From the NCBI GenBank assembly GCA_947471745.1, contig CANJKZ010000783.1, forward strand, positions 322,501 through 386,500: a stretch of DNA of 64,000 nucleotides, in the 5' to 3' direction. Positions 1-12,288 of this stretch are shown here, piece by piece; positions within the stretch are counted from its first letter, which is position 1; each line of letters starts with the position of its first letter. The notes beneath the pieces were generated by a model. The model was not told the DNA's origin, ran no database searches, and worked only from the letters and a program-made list of their open reading frames with translations. Origin of the DNA: Closterium sp. Naga37s-1. Lineage: Eukaryota; Streptophyta; Zygnematophyceae; Desmidiales; Closteriaceae. The position numbers and the translations under genes are program-made.

Positions 1-521
1 GCGGTCGACGAGGGGAGCTCGGCGACAACCGCTGACGGTTCTGGTCGACGGAAGGGGTCCGTCGACCAGGGGGTAGCTCGACGGAAGTTGTGGTCGACCA
101 GAGGGACCTGGTGGTCGACCAGAAGCAGTGGTGGTCGACCGGGTCGACCGGGTAACCTGCTCGACCTGTTCTGTGGAGGCATGCGAATGTCGTCGAGGTC
201 GCGATGGTGAAGGCGACTGCGGGCTGGTATCCCGAGGTCGATGTGGCTCGTCAGGCGTAGACAACAGCCGACGGATGCCCAACGAGGCAGGTCGGGCCAA
301 ATGTCTGCGCGCACCTGCGAGCGTGCGCACTGCTGTGTTCTACGGGGCAACGCTGGACAGCCGCCCTGCTGCAGCGTTGGCACGTCGTCGACCTGCTCTG
401 TTGGCAGGTCGCCTTTCCGCAGTGCTGGCGCGGCTCCTCTACGCAACGCTGGCAGGCGGTCGACCGAGCTGTGCTGGCGGTCGACCAGGCTAGCTGCAGG
501 GTTGCTAGGTGCCTGATGTAG
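1..521. other. Low-complexity GTCGAC-rich stretch, no gene
   Basis: The stretch is dense in GGTCGACC/GTCGAC motifs on both strands, separated by short variable spacers. Two overlapping small plus-strand frames exist, but their composition is that of the repeat and they show no domain. It lies just beyond the stop of the LINE ORF2, so it may be LINE 3' UTR or an adjoining satellite. No poly(A)/poly(T) tail that would mark the LINE 3' end is visible. Nothing else is seen. Confidence 0.5.
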
Positions 522-3500
522 TCATTCTGTCATTGCTTGTTCAATCATTATGTAATTTCGACTTTGCCTAGTGGAAACTCTTGCCGATTTCTCTCGTGAA
601 TGTGCAAGCACTAAGGAACTAAGCAAAGCTATGATCACTCCTAGTAGTTCGTGCCAACCCCCGTCGTCTAGCTCACTACCGTTGTAGGGTGTCTCTCCGC
701 AGTACACAGTCCTAGGATTGGTCGAGATGGACTCGAAACCTCTGGTCCACGTCCACTTCTTATCACTTGCCAGCCGTATCCTGCCCAGCATCCGCTGTTC
801 CTCCACTAGCCCTTCGAGAAAATTGTCAGCCTGCGCCGAATCCTTCCGCCTCTGCCACGCTGTCGAGCGTGCCTTTGTGTAAACCCTTGCATGCTGACGG
901 AAAGCCAGCAAGATCCTTCTCAGGACTCGGCGCGCACGAAATTTGCGCCCCCGGAAAACCGCCTCGTATCTCTCCAGCCAGATTTGATGTAGCGATATCG
1001 CAATGAGCGTTGCCTCGGGGAAAGCCGTGCAGGTCCCTGCCGTGCGGAAGAGGAGATCTTCCAGCGAGTTCGTGGTGCGGAGCGGGTTTAGTTTGCGGAG
1101 GGTCAGTCTCAGCGCATTGACCACGATTTGGATTTTCGGGCAGGTGAAAAGGCAGTGCTCTAGCGTCTCCTCGCCTTTACAGTGCGGACACAGGGGTTTG
1201 TCACTTAGGAAGGCCAGCCTTTCCCCCACTTGAAGGTTGAAATTATAGACCCTCGTGAGGACATCCCTCGGTCTGCTGGGAGTGACAAGTGACTCTCCGA
1301 TGCCCAAAACGTTTTTCCAGTTGATCGAACCACGCCATCTGCATGCCAATCGCAGCATGCCGTGCGACTGCACATGCCTCCCCTTCCAATGCCCCCGCAT
1401 GTGCTTCAGCGGAATCACCCCCCGATCCTCTAGAATTGGGATGCGCGGGAGTGCTGTCCCGCCCCTCATCCCCCAGTCAGCCGAGCTCGTGCAAGGGGTC
1501 AGCAGCTCCTCCCTCCATTCTGTTGGCGCAGCTGCGAAAGCTCTCAACGCAAGCCTAGCAAGCTCCTTCCCACCCAGCTCCTCTGTGAGTTCCGCCATGG
1601 TTTTCGGCCTGTGGGCGCCGTCGAGCTGCTGCACCACCAGGTCTCCCAGTGTTCAGTCCCACAGCTTCTCTGCAGCTTTCTGTCCGCCCACCGGTGCTGT
1701 TACTCCCACCATGATTGCTCTGTTAAACACGATCCGCTCCCTTGCTATCTCTGCTCTGGTTATCTCCACCGTTCTAACGCTGAGGGGCGATTTCATGAAA
1801 AGCTCACACGTCTGCTTCCACCGCTGACTCTTCCCCTCCCAGTTCCTCAGGAGACGGTCGTGTGCCGTCAAAGTGTCGAGGCCCAGGGGAAGGTCTGCTG
1901 CCCGCATCATCAGCTCTCTCTTGAGTTGGTTCGCCTCCGTCATCAGCAAGCCCACACGTCTGGCGGCCAGACAGGCCAACGTGATGCTTGGGTCATGCAC
2001 ACCCAAGCCTCTATCCTGCCTCGGGGTGTAGAGTAGCTCCGTACTCCATAACAAGAACACACTCTCTGTTGTTGCCTTGTTTCCGGAGACGAAATTGTGG
2101 ATCAACTTCTCTACATCCCTCCATATTTTTGCAGGTGGCGGGTACACCACCAGTTGGATGTACCCGTTGGCTACCGAGCCTCTGGCTTTCTCCGCAAGGA
2201 ATTTCTGCCTCCAGATCCCCAGCCTCCTCTTAATCTCCTGCAGTGCCTTCTCCCAGGTCGGAAGACCGCTCCCGTTTGGAGTGACCCAGACCCCCAGTAG
2301 CCGCTCAGCGTCGTTTGGCTTTGCCCATTTGAACGCTCCCCCGTCATTCTTCCTAAGGTTATCTCCCATCGATAAGATGATTGTTTTTGCTTTGTTTGAT
2401 TGCCGCTCAAAGGAGTCCAGTATAACTTCCGCCTCCGCTATCTGCTCCTTCCCTTGCAGGGCCAGAGTCGTATCGTCCGCATAGCCCATATATGCCAACC
2501 GCTGCCCGGCGATGTCTAGCCCCAGTCGTTTCTTCTCCACCTTCTGCACCAGAGGCTCCATCGCGCAAAGGAAAAGGTATGGGGCTAAAGGACATCCCTG
2601 TCTCACTCCAGATACCACATTGATCCCTGCTCCCAGCCAGCTGTTGACAAGCATTTTTGTTGTTGTGCCTGTGTGCAGCCCCCTGATCCAGGCCACCAGC
2701 TTAGGAGGGAAACCCATTCGGTCCAGCACGTGGAATATGAAGCCTCTCGACACCGAGTCAAAGGCTTTCTAGAAGTCCACGAGTAACAGATACCAGTCCT
2801 CGTTGCCATTCTTTGCCGCATCAATGATGTCAGCTACCAGCGCCACGCCATCGGTGAGCTTCCTACTGTGATGAAGCCATATTGCTCTGGTGAGGTGACT
2901 CGGTGAAGCACCTTCTTTATTCTGTCAGCAACCACCTTTGCCAGAATTTTGTAGGTGAAGGTCAGCAGAGTAATTGGGCGATAGTTGCTCAGCTGATTCT
3001 TCTCTCCTTTCTTGTGCAGGAGAATGGTCACCGCCTCCTTGACCTTCCCCGGCAGTTCCACTGAGGCCGTGAAGTCCCTGACCAAGGCCATGAAACTCTC
3101 GCCCAGCAGGTCCCAGTTGGCTTCGAAGAATTCCTTCGGCAGCCCGTCACCCCCCGGCGATTTGTTTTTTGCCAGGGACGCAAAAGCTGCCTTCACCTCT
3201 TCCTCAGTCCAGTCAGCGACCAGCCCAGCTTCGTCCCCTTCGTGCAGTGTCTATCAGGAGCCAGTGACCACTCCCGGAAATCCAGCCTCCTGTCCCTCCC
3301 GAAGATATCGCGGAAGAAGTCAGATGCTGCAGCCAAGACTTTCTGTGAGTCTGACACCGCCGTTCCAGCCACGTTCACCTCCGTTATCTAGGTCCGGCTC
3401 TTCCTTGCTTTGACAAGCGACGATAGCTACTTCGACAAGATTTCTCCTGTGACCTCCGAGTCCAAACCGGCCATGAGATGCAGTTTTCTCTGCTGCCAGG

Positions 3501-3571
3501 TGAGGTACTCCTTTAACATCGCCTCTTTGCTGTCCAGAAGAGCTCTCCGCCAGGCACATCCCGGGTTCCCC
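522..3571 (-). pseudogene. LINE ORF2: reverse transcriptase and C-terminal zinc-binding domain
   Basis: Minus-strand reading gives RT motifs in order: KSPGGDGLPKEFF (near 3150), YRPITLLTFTYKILAKVVADR (near 2970), PEQYGF (near 2880), GVRQGCPLAPYLF (near 2600) and the catalytic YADD (near 2480). Farther on is a zf-RVT-type module, CPHCKGEETLEHCLFTC, near 1180. The stop is at 522. The frame is broken: shifts near 3245 and 2866, TAG at 2770-2772 where a glutamine or acidic residue is expected in the VDF-KAFDSV block, and TGA at 1653-1655. The domain would copy LINE RNA by target-primed reverse transcription. The copy is a fossil and cannot make a full protein. Confidence 0.88.
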
Positions 3572-3701
3572 TGTCAGAATGAACAAGAGTGATTGCACAA
3601 GGAAAGGGTTGGGTACAAGTAGGAAACACTAAACTTTCTGTACCCCATAGTAACTACCCCACTACAGCCCAAACAAACTGTAGCAGCTATAACATTTGAC
3701 A
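3572..3701 (-). repeat. Copia-1 3' LTR
   Basis: 130 bp, TG...CA bounded, about 96% identical to the copy at 10527-10656. In sense orientation this is the 3' LTR. The adjoining TATGGGGGTG (minus strand of about 3702-3712) is the likely polypurine tract. Confidence 0.95.
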
Positions 3702-3999
3702 CACCCCCATAGGCAAAGTGGGGGAGAGCAAGGGGTCACAAGACCAGTCAAGAAAGGCAAAGCAAGCTCAGGGTGGATCACAACGTCACCACACACTCTG
3801 AGCACAAGCAAAGGGCCACAAGGCCAGTCCACATGCAGAGGCATATATGCAACACAAACAGCACAGTGATCTCTACCTAGCAAAGCAAGCATGCAGGTAT
3901 ATATATATATAGATCACAGTACAAACAAAGCCTACAGCAAGTGAGGAAAAGTGGGCACAAGCCCTAGCATAGTGCAGAAACGCTAATGATCACCAGACT

Positions 4000-6900
4000 G
4001 AAGCGCCTTGGTGAATATATCAGCAGTGTTGGCCCAAGTGGCCACGTAACGCAGACTAAGCTGACCACGCTGCTGCAACTCTCGAGCCCGGAAGTAACGC
4101 AGGGCGATGTGCTTCGTTCTGTGCTCCAGTCTGTGCTCCTCACACAAGGCAATGGTAGCCTTGTTGTCGACGTACAGCACTGGAGGAGAACGAGGCCGCT
4201 CTCCCAAGTCAGTCAGCAGGTAGGTGAGTCAGCGTAACTCCTGTGCAGCCATGGCTGTGGCATAGATCTCAGCCTCACAACTGGAGCTGAGAACTGAAGA
4301 CGAGCGTGTAGAACGCCAAGAAACTGAACCAGAGCCAAGACTAAAGGTGTAACCCTGTGACGACCGCTTCGTAGCCTGGTCGTCAACCCAAGAAGCGTCT
4401 GAGTGCCCAGTGAGGACAACTGAGCTCCTCCCTCCAAGCACGAGCCCCATGCCTGATGTACTGCACAAGTAGCGGAGTACCCTCTTAGCAGCATCCCAGT
4501 GCACCTTTCGGTGCCGACCAGGAGCCACGTAGCAAGCCAGTAGGCCAAGAGGGTACGCGAGGTCAGGACGAGTGCAAGTCATCAGGTACATGAGGCAGCC
4601 AACTAGCTCTGGGTAAGGACCACTCGGCTCTACGGACTCGTCCGAAGGTGGAGCTGAGAGCGAGTGACCTGTAGCCAGAGGACTGGCCTGTGCGGAGGAC
4701 CAGGTGAAGCCGAAGCGCTGAAGGACCTGCTGCACCATGTGTGACTGAGTCAGTGTGATGGTGCGGCGTGCTTTGTCCCGGGTGATCTGCAAGCCAAGGT
4801 AGCTGCGCAGCTCACCCAGGTCTGTGCACGTGTGTCTCTTCTGCGGCTCCGACTTCACCAGGGCGAGAGCCTCAGTGTCAGCAGTGGCAAAGACCAAGTC
4901 GTCAACGTACACGAGGATGTAGAACGGCGGCAGCGAAGTGTTTGTGCGCAGAAACAACGACGGGTCAGCAGTAGAAGGCGCGAACCCAAGAGCCGCAAGT
5001 GTAGTCCTCAGTGTGTCGTGCCACTTACGTGGCGCTTGGCGGAGACCGTAGACCGGCCACTGGAGGCTCCACTGGGTACCAGGAGGAAACGACCCAGTGA
5101 AGCCAGGAGGGCGGCGCAGCCAGATCTCCTCGTGCAGGCTGCACTACAAGAAAGCTGTGTTGAAGTCAAGAGAGTGAAGCTCGTAGTCACGCTGAGCGGC
5201 AACGTGCAGTAGCACCCGAAGAGTGGTCATCTTCGGGGTGGGGGAGAAGGTCTGGAAGAAGTATACTCCCTCTCGCTGACTGAAGCCACGAGCAACGTAA
5301 CGAGCCTTGAAGAGAGGCGGAGAACCTGGCGGCAGCTTCACCCTAAAAATCCACATGCCACTGACGATGTTCGCCCCAGGAGGGGGAACCTCGTCGACGT
5401 AAGTGCCAGTGGACTTCCAGGATGCCATCTCTGCGTCCATGGCTGACTGCCACTGAGAGGAGTACTCACCCGCGATCGCCTCAGCGTAAGAGCGCGGGGT
5501 CGGGATGTCTGGTGCATCCGGGTCTCCCTCAGGTGCAATCAGCATGGACACGAGATGAGGTACAGCACCGGCAAAGCACTCAAACTCCTCCTGCCTGTCC
5601 TCAAGGACGTCCGTGCCAAGAGCACACTCACCCCCGACGGACGGAGGACAGACAGACTCAGACTCAGCAACAAGACTCGCGGCGTAGTCTAGACGACAGT
5701 GAGTAGCAAAGTCAACAAGCTCAGCAACTAAGGCAGACGCAGCACCTGACTCAAAGGAAGGGTCAGTGACAGCAGTGGCCAGGAGACGCGTGACAGTAGG
5801 ACTAGCAGCACGAAGAGAGTCAGACTCCGGGTCAGCAAGGGCAGGAAGGGAGGACGCAAAAGGAGAAGGCAGAGGGACACGCTGAGGAGCAGTGGAAGGA
5901 CGAAGCGTCATCTGGTGAGTGCCTGGGACAGCAGGAGGATGCTGACGCGGGACACGACGACCAGTGCGAGCGGCACGAACAGGTGACGCGGAACGAGACT
6001 CAGGCGACACAGGACGAGACTCAGGCTCACGACGCTCCGTAAGACCTCCTGTCGGACCAGTGTAGGGAGAAGGACCAGGGAGTGGCGAGGCAGTCGGTAA
6101 CTGTAACTGAGACTGGACAGGCGTAGGACACTCAAAGGAGGGAGCAGGACAAGGAGGAGGCGGCTGACCAAGAACCTGCTGAAGGAGCGGAACGAAGTAC
6201 GGCCGCGACCGTGAAGTGGCCCCAGAACCAGTAGAGACAGCACCAGAACCCCCAGCAGCAGCTCCAACTCCTGCAGCACCACCAGCAACGCCAGTTGTGC
6301 CAACTCCAGTACCCCGAGTAGCACCAGCTCCAGCCACACCGTCGGCTCCAGCACCTGCAGGAGGACGAGCGTCAGCACCTCCAGCTCCAGCCCCTGCAGC
6401 ACCACCAGCCCCAGTACCAGTAGCACCTCCAGCAGCTCCAGTAGCACCTCCAGTCCCAGCAGCTCCAATACCGCCAGTACGAGCACGTCTAGGACCAGTG
6501 GCTCCAGCACCTCCAGCACCAACCCCAGGGTCAGCAGCTACACCAACTCCAGTAGGCCCAGCGACCTCAGCTCCAGCTCCAGCAGCACCTCCAGCTCCCA
6601 CAGCACCACGGCGGCGGCGACAGTACTGGGAGTACCACTCACGCAGCTGCTGGGAAGAGAGAGCGCCCCCAGGTGCAGCACCCCCAGGCTCAGGACCTCT
6701 AGGCTCAGCACCCGCAGTCTCCGCACCCCCAGGCTCAGCACCCCCAGTCTCCGCACCCCCAGGGTCAGCACCCCCAGTCTCCGCACCCCCAGGCGCAGCA
6801 CCCCCAGTCTCAGTACCCCCGGACCCAGCACCACCAGGCTCAGCACGCTCAGTACCTCGCGCAGGACCAGAGTCGACAGCTACCTCGACAGGCTCGACCG

Positions 6901-8300
6901 GGTCTACCTGGGAGACACCTGAGGGAGCAGGACCCTGGGGAGGTAGGGGGTCTACCAAAGCAGCACCTGGAGTGAGGAAGAGCGGCGGAGGGGGGAGCGG
7001 GGCAGCACGGTAGGGGAAGAGATGGTAAAAGGGGACTGACTCGTCAAACGTGACGTCCTGAGAAAGGAAGACACGGGGCGAGGTGGGGTGGTAAAACTTC
7101 CAGCCAGGCGCGTCAGGGACAAAGCCCAGGAAGACACAAGGAACGGCGCGGGAGCAGAGCTTGTCCGTGGACGTATCGCGGACAAAGGCATGAGATCCCC
7201 AGACCCGGAACACAGACGCATCGCCAACCTCTCCCGTCCAACGAAGTGTCGGCGAGGTCTCCGGAACGGAGACACGGGGCCAGAGGTTGAGCTGATGCGC
7301 GGCGTACCGGACTGCAAACGGCCACAGAAAATGGGGGGCAGCCGCATGGACCAAGGAGGTACGAGCGACCTCCATGACCAAGCCAATGCGGCGCTCAGCA
7401 ACCCCATTCTGCTGAGGAGAGGCCGGAAGCGTGAACGTCTGCTCAATGCCCTCCCCCTGACAGAAGGCCTCCAAGAGGCCGGAGGAAAACTCACCACATC
7501 TGTCAAAGTGCAGTAGCAGGACGGGAAGGTCCGTGCGAAAGCGCCTCTCCAGCTGGAGACGGGTAGCGCGGATCCAAGGTATCAAGACAGCAAGGACCTC
7601 TCCCTTGGTGCGCAAAGGGAAGACCGTGGTGCAACGCATCTAGTCGTCAACTACCAGCAGGAAGTAGCGCTCTCCACCCTGTCCACGGACGCGGGCTGGG
7701 CCCCACACGTCCATGTGAAGGGTCTGCAGAGGAGCCTCCGTCGGGGGGAACTCAGAGGAGTGAGGGGTGGCACGCTGCAGCCCTTTGACACAGGGAAGGC
7801 AGGGAGGGGCAGTGGATGGTGGCAGGGGAGGCAGTGACCTGTGGAGACCAGAGACAAGGAAACGGGAGTGCATGCCACGAAGGCGCATCATTGAAGGGTG
7901 ACCAAGGCGGTGGTGCCAAAGGACCGTCCGGTGCGACAGGGTGCGACACGAGCAGGGGGCGGACAACTGACCTGACGCAGGCGCAGGCAGCTACCTGAGG
8001 GGACTCAGTGGTCAGTGTGTACAAGTCCGACCCCGGCTGCCGAGTGAAGGTAGCCAGGTGACAACCGTCTAGGCACACGTGCAGTGTGTCACACGCTCGT
8101 AGGCAGGGGTGAACTAGTGAACACCCGCGTCCTGGAGCGCGGAACCCGCCACCAAGTTCGTAGAGAACGAGGGGAGGTAAAGACCCGACAGTGTGCTGGA
8201 CGGGACAGCACGACAAGGGAGGGCAGTGGTGGAGGTCGCAAGGACCGGACCCCCGGAGGGGTCAGCCAGGGAGACAGCAACAGGCCTAGGGAGCTGCGCT
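4000..8300 (-). pseudogene. Copia-1 pol region: protease, integrase, RT, RNase H
   Basis: In minus order: protease block; pre-integrase HHRLGHPSMMRLRGM (near 7910); integrase with HMDVWGP (near 7700) and SPQQNGVAERR (near 7370); a long Ala/Gly/Thr-rich linker made of 15-bp-type repeats (about 6850-6200); RT with VARGFSQREG (near 5280) and LVYVDDLVFA (near 4910); RNase H with YVDNKATIALCEEHRLEHR (near 4150). The order integrase before RT defines Ty1/copia. Coding is interrupted in several places. Confidence 0.88.
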
Positions 8301-8349
8301 AGGGCAGTGCGGTCGTGAAAGAAACAGCGGGAAGCACCTGAGTTCAGTG

Positions 8350-9898
8350 TGAAGGTGTGCAGTGCCTCAGTAGACGCAGTACCTGAAGGCGCAGACTCAC
8401 GAGCACCTGAAGCAGTAGACACACCAGCATCTAGAGCAGGAGCCTCACCAGGACCTGGGGTAGCAGACGCACTAGCACCTAGAGCGGCAACCTCACTGGT
8501 CGCAATGCCTGGGTCTGGCGGGACACACAAGTAACAGTCACCCTCAACACTAATAGTCAATGCATACATGGTTCCAAGGATAACATCAAAGTCAAGTGCA
8601 AAGACATCAATGTTCTTTTTAAGTAGATCAGCCCAGCGGGGCAGCTCAGAGGCCTCAGGGAACTGTGCACGCCAGGCATCGTCGAGACGGGAGAAGCAGC
8701 GCTGCGGCGTGTGGAACCTCCTACACGTCTGACTAGCGCGGTCACCCGTGCGGATGACATACGTGCAGGTACCTCCACCCCCAGACACCCCATGCTGAGA
8801 GTACCACTTACGAAGCTGCTGGGGCGACGGGGTCTCTCCGAGACGCTGCTGCTGGCGCTGGACACCACCCGAACCTCCACGCTGCGCTGGTCCACCCCGA
8901 CCACCACCCGAGCCGCCGCCACCACGCCCACTGCCGCCACTACCACCACCTCCACCCCGGCCTCCTCCACCACCACTGCCGCCACCACCCCCGCCGCCGC
9001 CACTGACCTCCCCAGCCCCGCCACCACCCCCACTACCGCCACTACCCCCACCGCCCCCACCGCCTCCACCTCCACCTCCACCTCCCCCGCTGGCACCGCC
9101 ACCACCCTTGCCCCCCTTGCCCTTGCCGCTCTTGCGCCTCCAACTAGGAGCAGACGCAGCCGCGACTTCCTTAGCACCAAGGTAGTCGACAGCGGCAGCA
9201 GAGGCGACCGAGGGGAGAAGGGGGGGAGGGGAACACCCGTCAAAGAAGGGCGTGCGGGGGTCGCCACGAGAGGCACCTACAGCAACTATGCTAGACTCAG
9301 CTGCAAGCAGATGCTTCTCGAGCAGGTCAACGGTGAGCTCGGTGGGGCAGAGGGTGAGAAAGTGGTCCCTGACTGCGCGAAGAGAGTCAGGGAGACGGGT
9401 GACTAGGTGGTAGAGAACAAGGTACATCGGGGGGGGGTTCTTGGCGAGGAACTCAGCAGGAAGGGTGGCTCGGTAGCGAGTGTCACTAGTGCGGAGGTCT
9501 GTAATGAGGTCAGCGACTGTGGGAAAGGCGGCGAGATCGGGGAAAAGATAGGGCAGTGAGAGACGGCCTATCGTAGCGGAGGCAGGCGAGGAGTAGCGGG
9601 CGACTACTGCATCGTACAGTGCCTTAGCAGTCTTGTGCTGGCCAAAGTGTGCGCGCTCATCTAACGGCAGGTGACTGCGAATGGCTAGGCGAGCGTGGGC
9701 GTCACGAGTCTGCCACTGGGAGTGAGCTGTACTGTCAGCAGTCTTAGCAGGTGCTAGAGCGGTTCCGGACGCATGGTCATACAGTGAGACATCGTCATTA
9801 GCGGTGATCTGTAAGAACAGGTGCAGGTCGTCGAGCCAAGCGTCAAACTGGAGCGGACGGCCCCCGGCATCGAAAGAGAGAACTGAGGGAGTAGCCAT
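8350..9898 (-). pseudogene. Copia-1 gag region and start of protease
   Basis: Starts MATPSVLSFDAGGRPLQFDA at 9898. A helical gag part follows (residues about 1-230), then a long Gly/Ser-rich tract coded by GGT/GGC repeats (about 9170-8880), then a Cys/His cluster (CTYVIRTGDRASQTC...C near 8750). A protease-like NSGASRCFFHD block is near 8310. Capsid-like nucleoprotein of a Ty1/copia element. Confidence 0.8.
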
Positions 9899-9899
9899 A

Positions 9900-10514
9900 G
9901 TGGCAGCAGTAGTAGTAGCAGTAGAAACAGCAGGAACAGCAGTAGCAGTAGGGCAGCGCAGCTCGGACAGGGCGGCGCAGCACGGTTCGGGCAGGGCAGC
10001 GCGGCGCGGCTCGGGCAGGGCGGCGCGGCGCGGCTCGGACTAGGCTACGCGGCGCGGCTCGGACGGGCAGGGCGGCGCGACGGTGGGCCTGCGTGTGGGC
10101 CGCTGTTGCATACGGGCCGCGGTTGCTCGTGGGCTGCAGTCGCGCGCGGGCGGCGGCCTACAAAAGCGACGCGGCAGCCTACGGGCGGGGCTGCAGCGCG
10201 CTGGACGGCCAGCAGGGCGGTCGACGGGCGGCTAGCGGGCTGCTCGTGGGCGGCGCTACTCGCGCGGGCGGCTAACGGTCGACGCGCGCGCGACTCGGGC
10301 CGCGCGCGGGCGTTTAGTGGGCTGCGCGCACTAGAAGAAACGGGCCGCGCGCGGGCGGCTAGCGAGCTGCGCACGGGCAGCGTGAGAAAAAGAGGCGCGC
10401 GAGGGCGCACTAACAGAGAGGCGCACGAGGGTGCTAAGGCGATAGGGCGCTCGAGGGCGCTTCTAGCAGAAAGGTGGGCCCTTAGGACTAAGCGTTCCTA
10501 GGTTCCTAACCTAG
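9900..10514 (-). other. Copia-1 untranslated leader, CG-rich short repeats
   Basis: Between primer site and gag start. Rich in GGCGCGGCGCGGCTCGG-type tandem repeats (about 9955-10080) and GCGCGCGGGCGGC stretches. No domain-bearing frame on either strand. Confidence 0.6.
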
Positions 10515-10526
10515 GCTCTGATACCA
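10515..10526 (-). other. Copia-1 primer binding site (initiator-Met tRNA)
   Basis: The minus strand reads TGGTATCAGAGC directly after the LTR. This is the standard plant retrotransposon site complementary to the 3' end of initiator-Met tRNA. Confidence 0.9.
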
Positions 10527-10656
10527 TGTCAGAATGAACATGAGTGATTGCACTAGGAAAGGGTTGGGTACAAGTAGGAAACACTAAACTTACTGTACCC
10601 CATAGTAACTACCCCACTACAGCCTAAACAAACTGTAGCAGATATAACATTTGACA
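10527..10656 (-). repeat. Copia-1 5' LTR
   Basis: Partner of the LTR at 3572-3701. It is followed on its right by the TSD TCCCC (10657-10661) and on its left by the primer binding site. Confidence 0.95.
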
Positions 10657-10661
10657 TCCCC

Positions 10662-11474
10662 AACACCTCCTGCCTCAGCGCTGCAACGGCTGACACTAGA
10701 TGCGTGTAGGTTACCCTCACCCTCTTCTTCTCTTGTCTTGTGTATGCTCTGAGTCGTGCAGTGAGTCTCGCGATCAGTAGTTCGTAACTTCGCCCATCCA
10801 TCACCTGAGTTTTCTGCAACACTTCCTCGATAATCCGTCTAACCCCTAGCCGCTGCAACATTGATGCTTGCAGGCGCCATAGTCCGGGGCCCATTCTAAC
10901 CTTACCATCAACCTTAAGCGCTACCTGGATCGCAAAACCATGGTCTGAGATTGGCTCCTTTGGTGAAATGTGCACGGCATCAAACAGGTAACAGTGACAT
11001 GGATACCAGCGCACGGTCTATTCTGGAGCTGGCTCCGGCTGCTGCTGCGTAAAAGGTATATTCTCGACTACCTGGGTAGAGTGTGCGGAAAGCGTCTGAT
11101 ACTTGGAAAGCGCTACAGCGACTGTAAAGACGGTCATTCTCAGCGGCTGAACCTTTACCTGATGTCTTATCTAACGCGGGATCTTCTATGATGTTAAGGT
11201 CTCCTATAATGAGTAAGTGAGAGGTCTGAGGTATTTGGTCGACTAATGGCCCGAGAACATTGAGTATGAAAGGCGTCCTAGTTGTGGGGCTCGATGAGAA
11301 ATATACCGCGAGCAGTGTAAGTTGAATACCTGCACCGTGTACTACCGCGTGTATGATCCTACCGCAGGGGTGAAGTGAATCTTAATGTCCGTGAAGGTGA
11401 GAGACTGGTTTTTGCAGAGGATAGCAACCCCGCCGGCCTTCGCCTTCCGAGGGGCTACTGCTATGGTGGTGAAG
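10662..11474 (-). pseudogene. LINE ORF2: second part of the AP endonuclease domain
   Basis: The minus strand reads an apurinic-endonuclease-like fold: LLIIGDLN (near 11200) matches the GD(F/L)N block, SSRIDRALVS (near 11030) matches the S.RIDR block, and SDHGFAIQV (near 10940) matches the catalytic SDH. A longer stretch from 11014 to 10553 continues as the linker toward RT (WRLQASMLQRLGVRR), and its last part runs into the copia-1 LTR. Bounded on the right by gypsy-1 (TSD) and on the left by copia-1 (TSD). The frame is interrupted near 11010-11050. Nicks target DNA in living relatives. Confidence 0.82.
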
Positions 11475-11479
11475 CTAGG

Positions 11480-11857
11480 TGTGAGAGTACGATGGCTTAT
11501 GCCAGCTATGCTTGCTTTCCTTTACTTTATTATGCTATTTCTAGCATAGGATAATTATATGCATGCATGAATTGCTTGATTTCCTAGGCTAGGTGCTTTC
11601 CTATATTTTATTATAGTTATAGCACCGAGCTAGGTTGCGTGCACCGAATTCTGGCTTTTCGGTTGTCACCGAATTACCTTCTACCGAATTCGGGAAGGAT
11701 CTGTTCGGGACGCTTCGCGACCCGCGGAACCTTCGCGTAACACCTGGTTACTGGGCCTTGTGTCGAGCCTATATATAGCCTCGTGTTGTACCCAGGTGAT
11801 CATTCAATTCAATTCAATTCACATTCTCTTTTCTGAGCTCGATCCTAGATCCTCACA
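11480..11857 (+). repeat. Gypsy-1 5' LTR
   Basis: 378 bp, TGTGAGAG...CCTCACA. A TATA-like TATATATA at 11770-11777 precedes a short ATTCA tandem (11810-11822), a plausible Pol II promoter and start area. Paired with 17703-18080. Confidence 0.95.
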
Positions 11858-11859
11858 CT

Positions 11860-11872
11860 TGGTAATCAGAGC
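11860..11872 (+). other. Gypsy-1 primer binding site
   Basis: TGGTAATCAGAGC lies two bases after the 5' LTR and closely resembles the initiator-Met site TGGTATCAGAGC used by the other elements here. Confidence 0.65.
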
Positions 11873-12288
11873 CCGTTTACACGCGAAGTTTTTCGACCGC
11901 TAAAACCTAGCTTTTAAAACCGCGGGGGCGACGACGGAAAGCGCCGATTTCAGGTACGGAAACCAGTTCCGCGCTGTTTTCTAACGTCTCCCTCGAACCG
12001 GTTTTCGAACACTCCTCAGGTCCAGTGGTGAAAAAGTTGGAATTTCGACCGTCGGATCAATTCGAATCTCAATGGCCTCGAGAATTTCGCTCAAAAAAGT
12101 TGGAATTTGGAGCGTCGGATCGAATTTCTTCTCAACGGCCGAGATCAGACGCGAATTTCGATTAAGGGAGAATTACGCGATCTACAGAATCAGCCCTCGT
12201 CATTTCTGCAGGCAACTCGACTCACAATAAGATGACCAGCGCCTAAAATTTATTTATTTTCGTCGCAAATCTTCCTATAAATCGCCAA

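Larger units (their letters stand above)
3572..10656 (-). mobile_element. Copia-1: Ty1/copia LTR retrotransposon, minus strand, in the LINE
   Basis: Flanked by 130-bp LTRs (3572-3701, 10527-10656) with TGTCAG...TTGACA ends and a perfect 5-bp target duplication TCCCC (3567-3571, 10657-10661). Read on the minus strand the order is leader, gag, protease, integrase, RT, RNase H, the Ty1/copia order. The element is old enough to be broken, with roughly three to five breaks in its coding part. The LTRs differ at about 5 of 130 positions by eye (about 96% identity). Its LTR start (TGTCAAATGTT in sense) and purine tract resemble those of copia-2, so the two belong to related lineages. Confidence 0.95.

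Noticed and set aside
6216-7013. Plus-strand Ala/Pro-rich frame of 265 codons
   Set aside because: Antisense shadow of the repetitive Gly/Ala/Thr linker of copia-1 pol.
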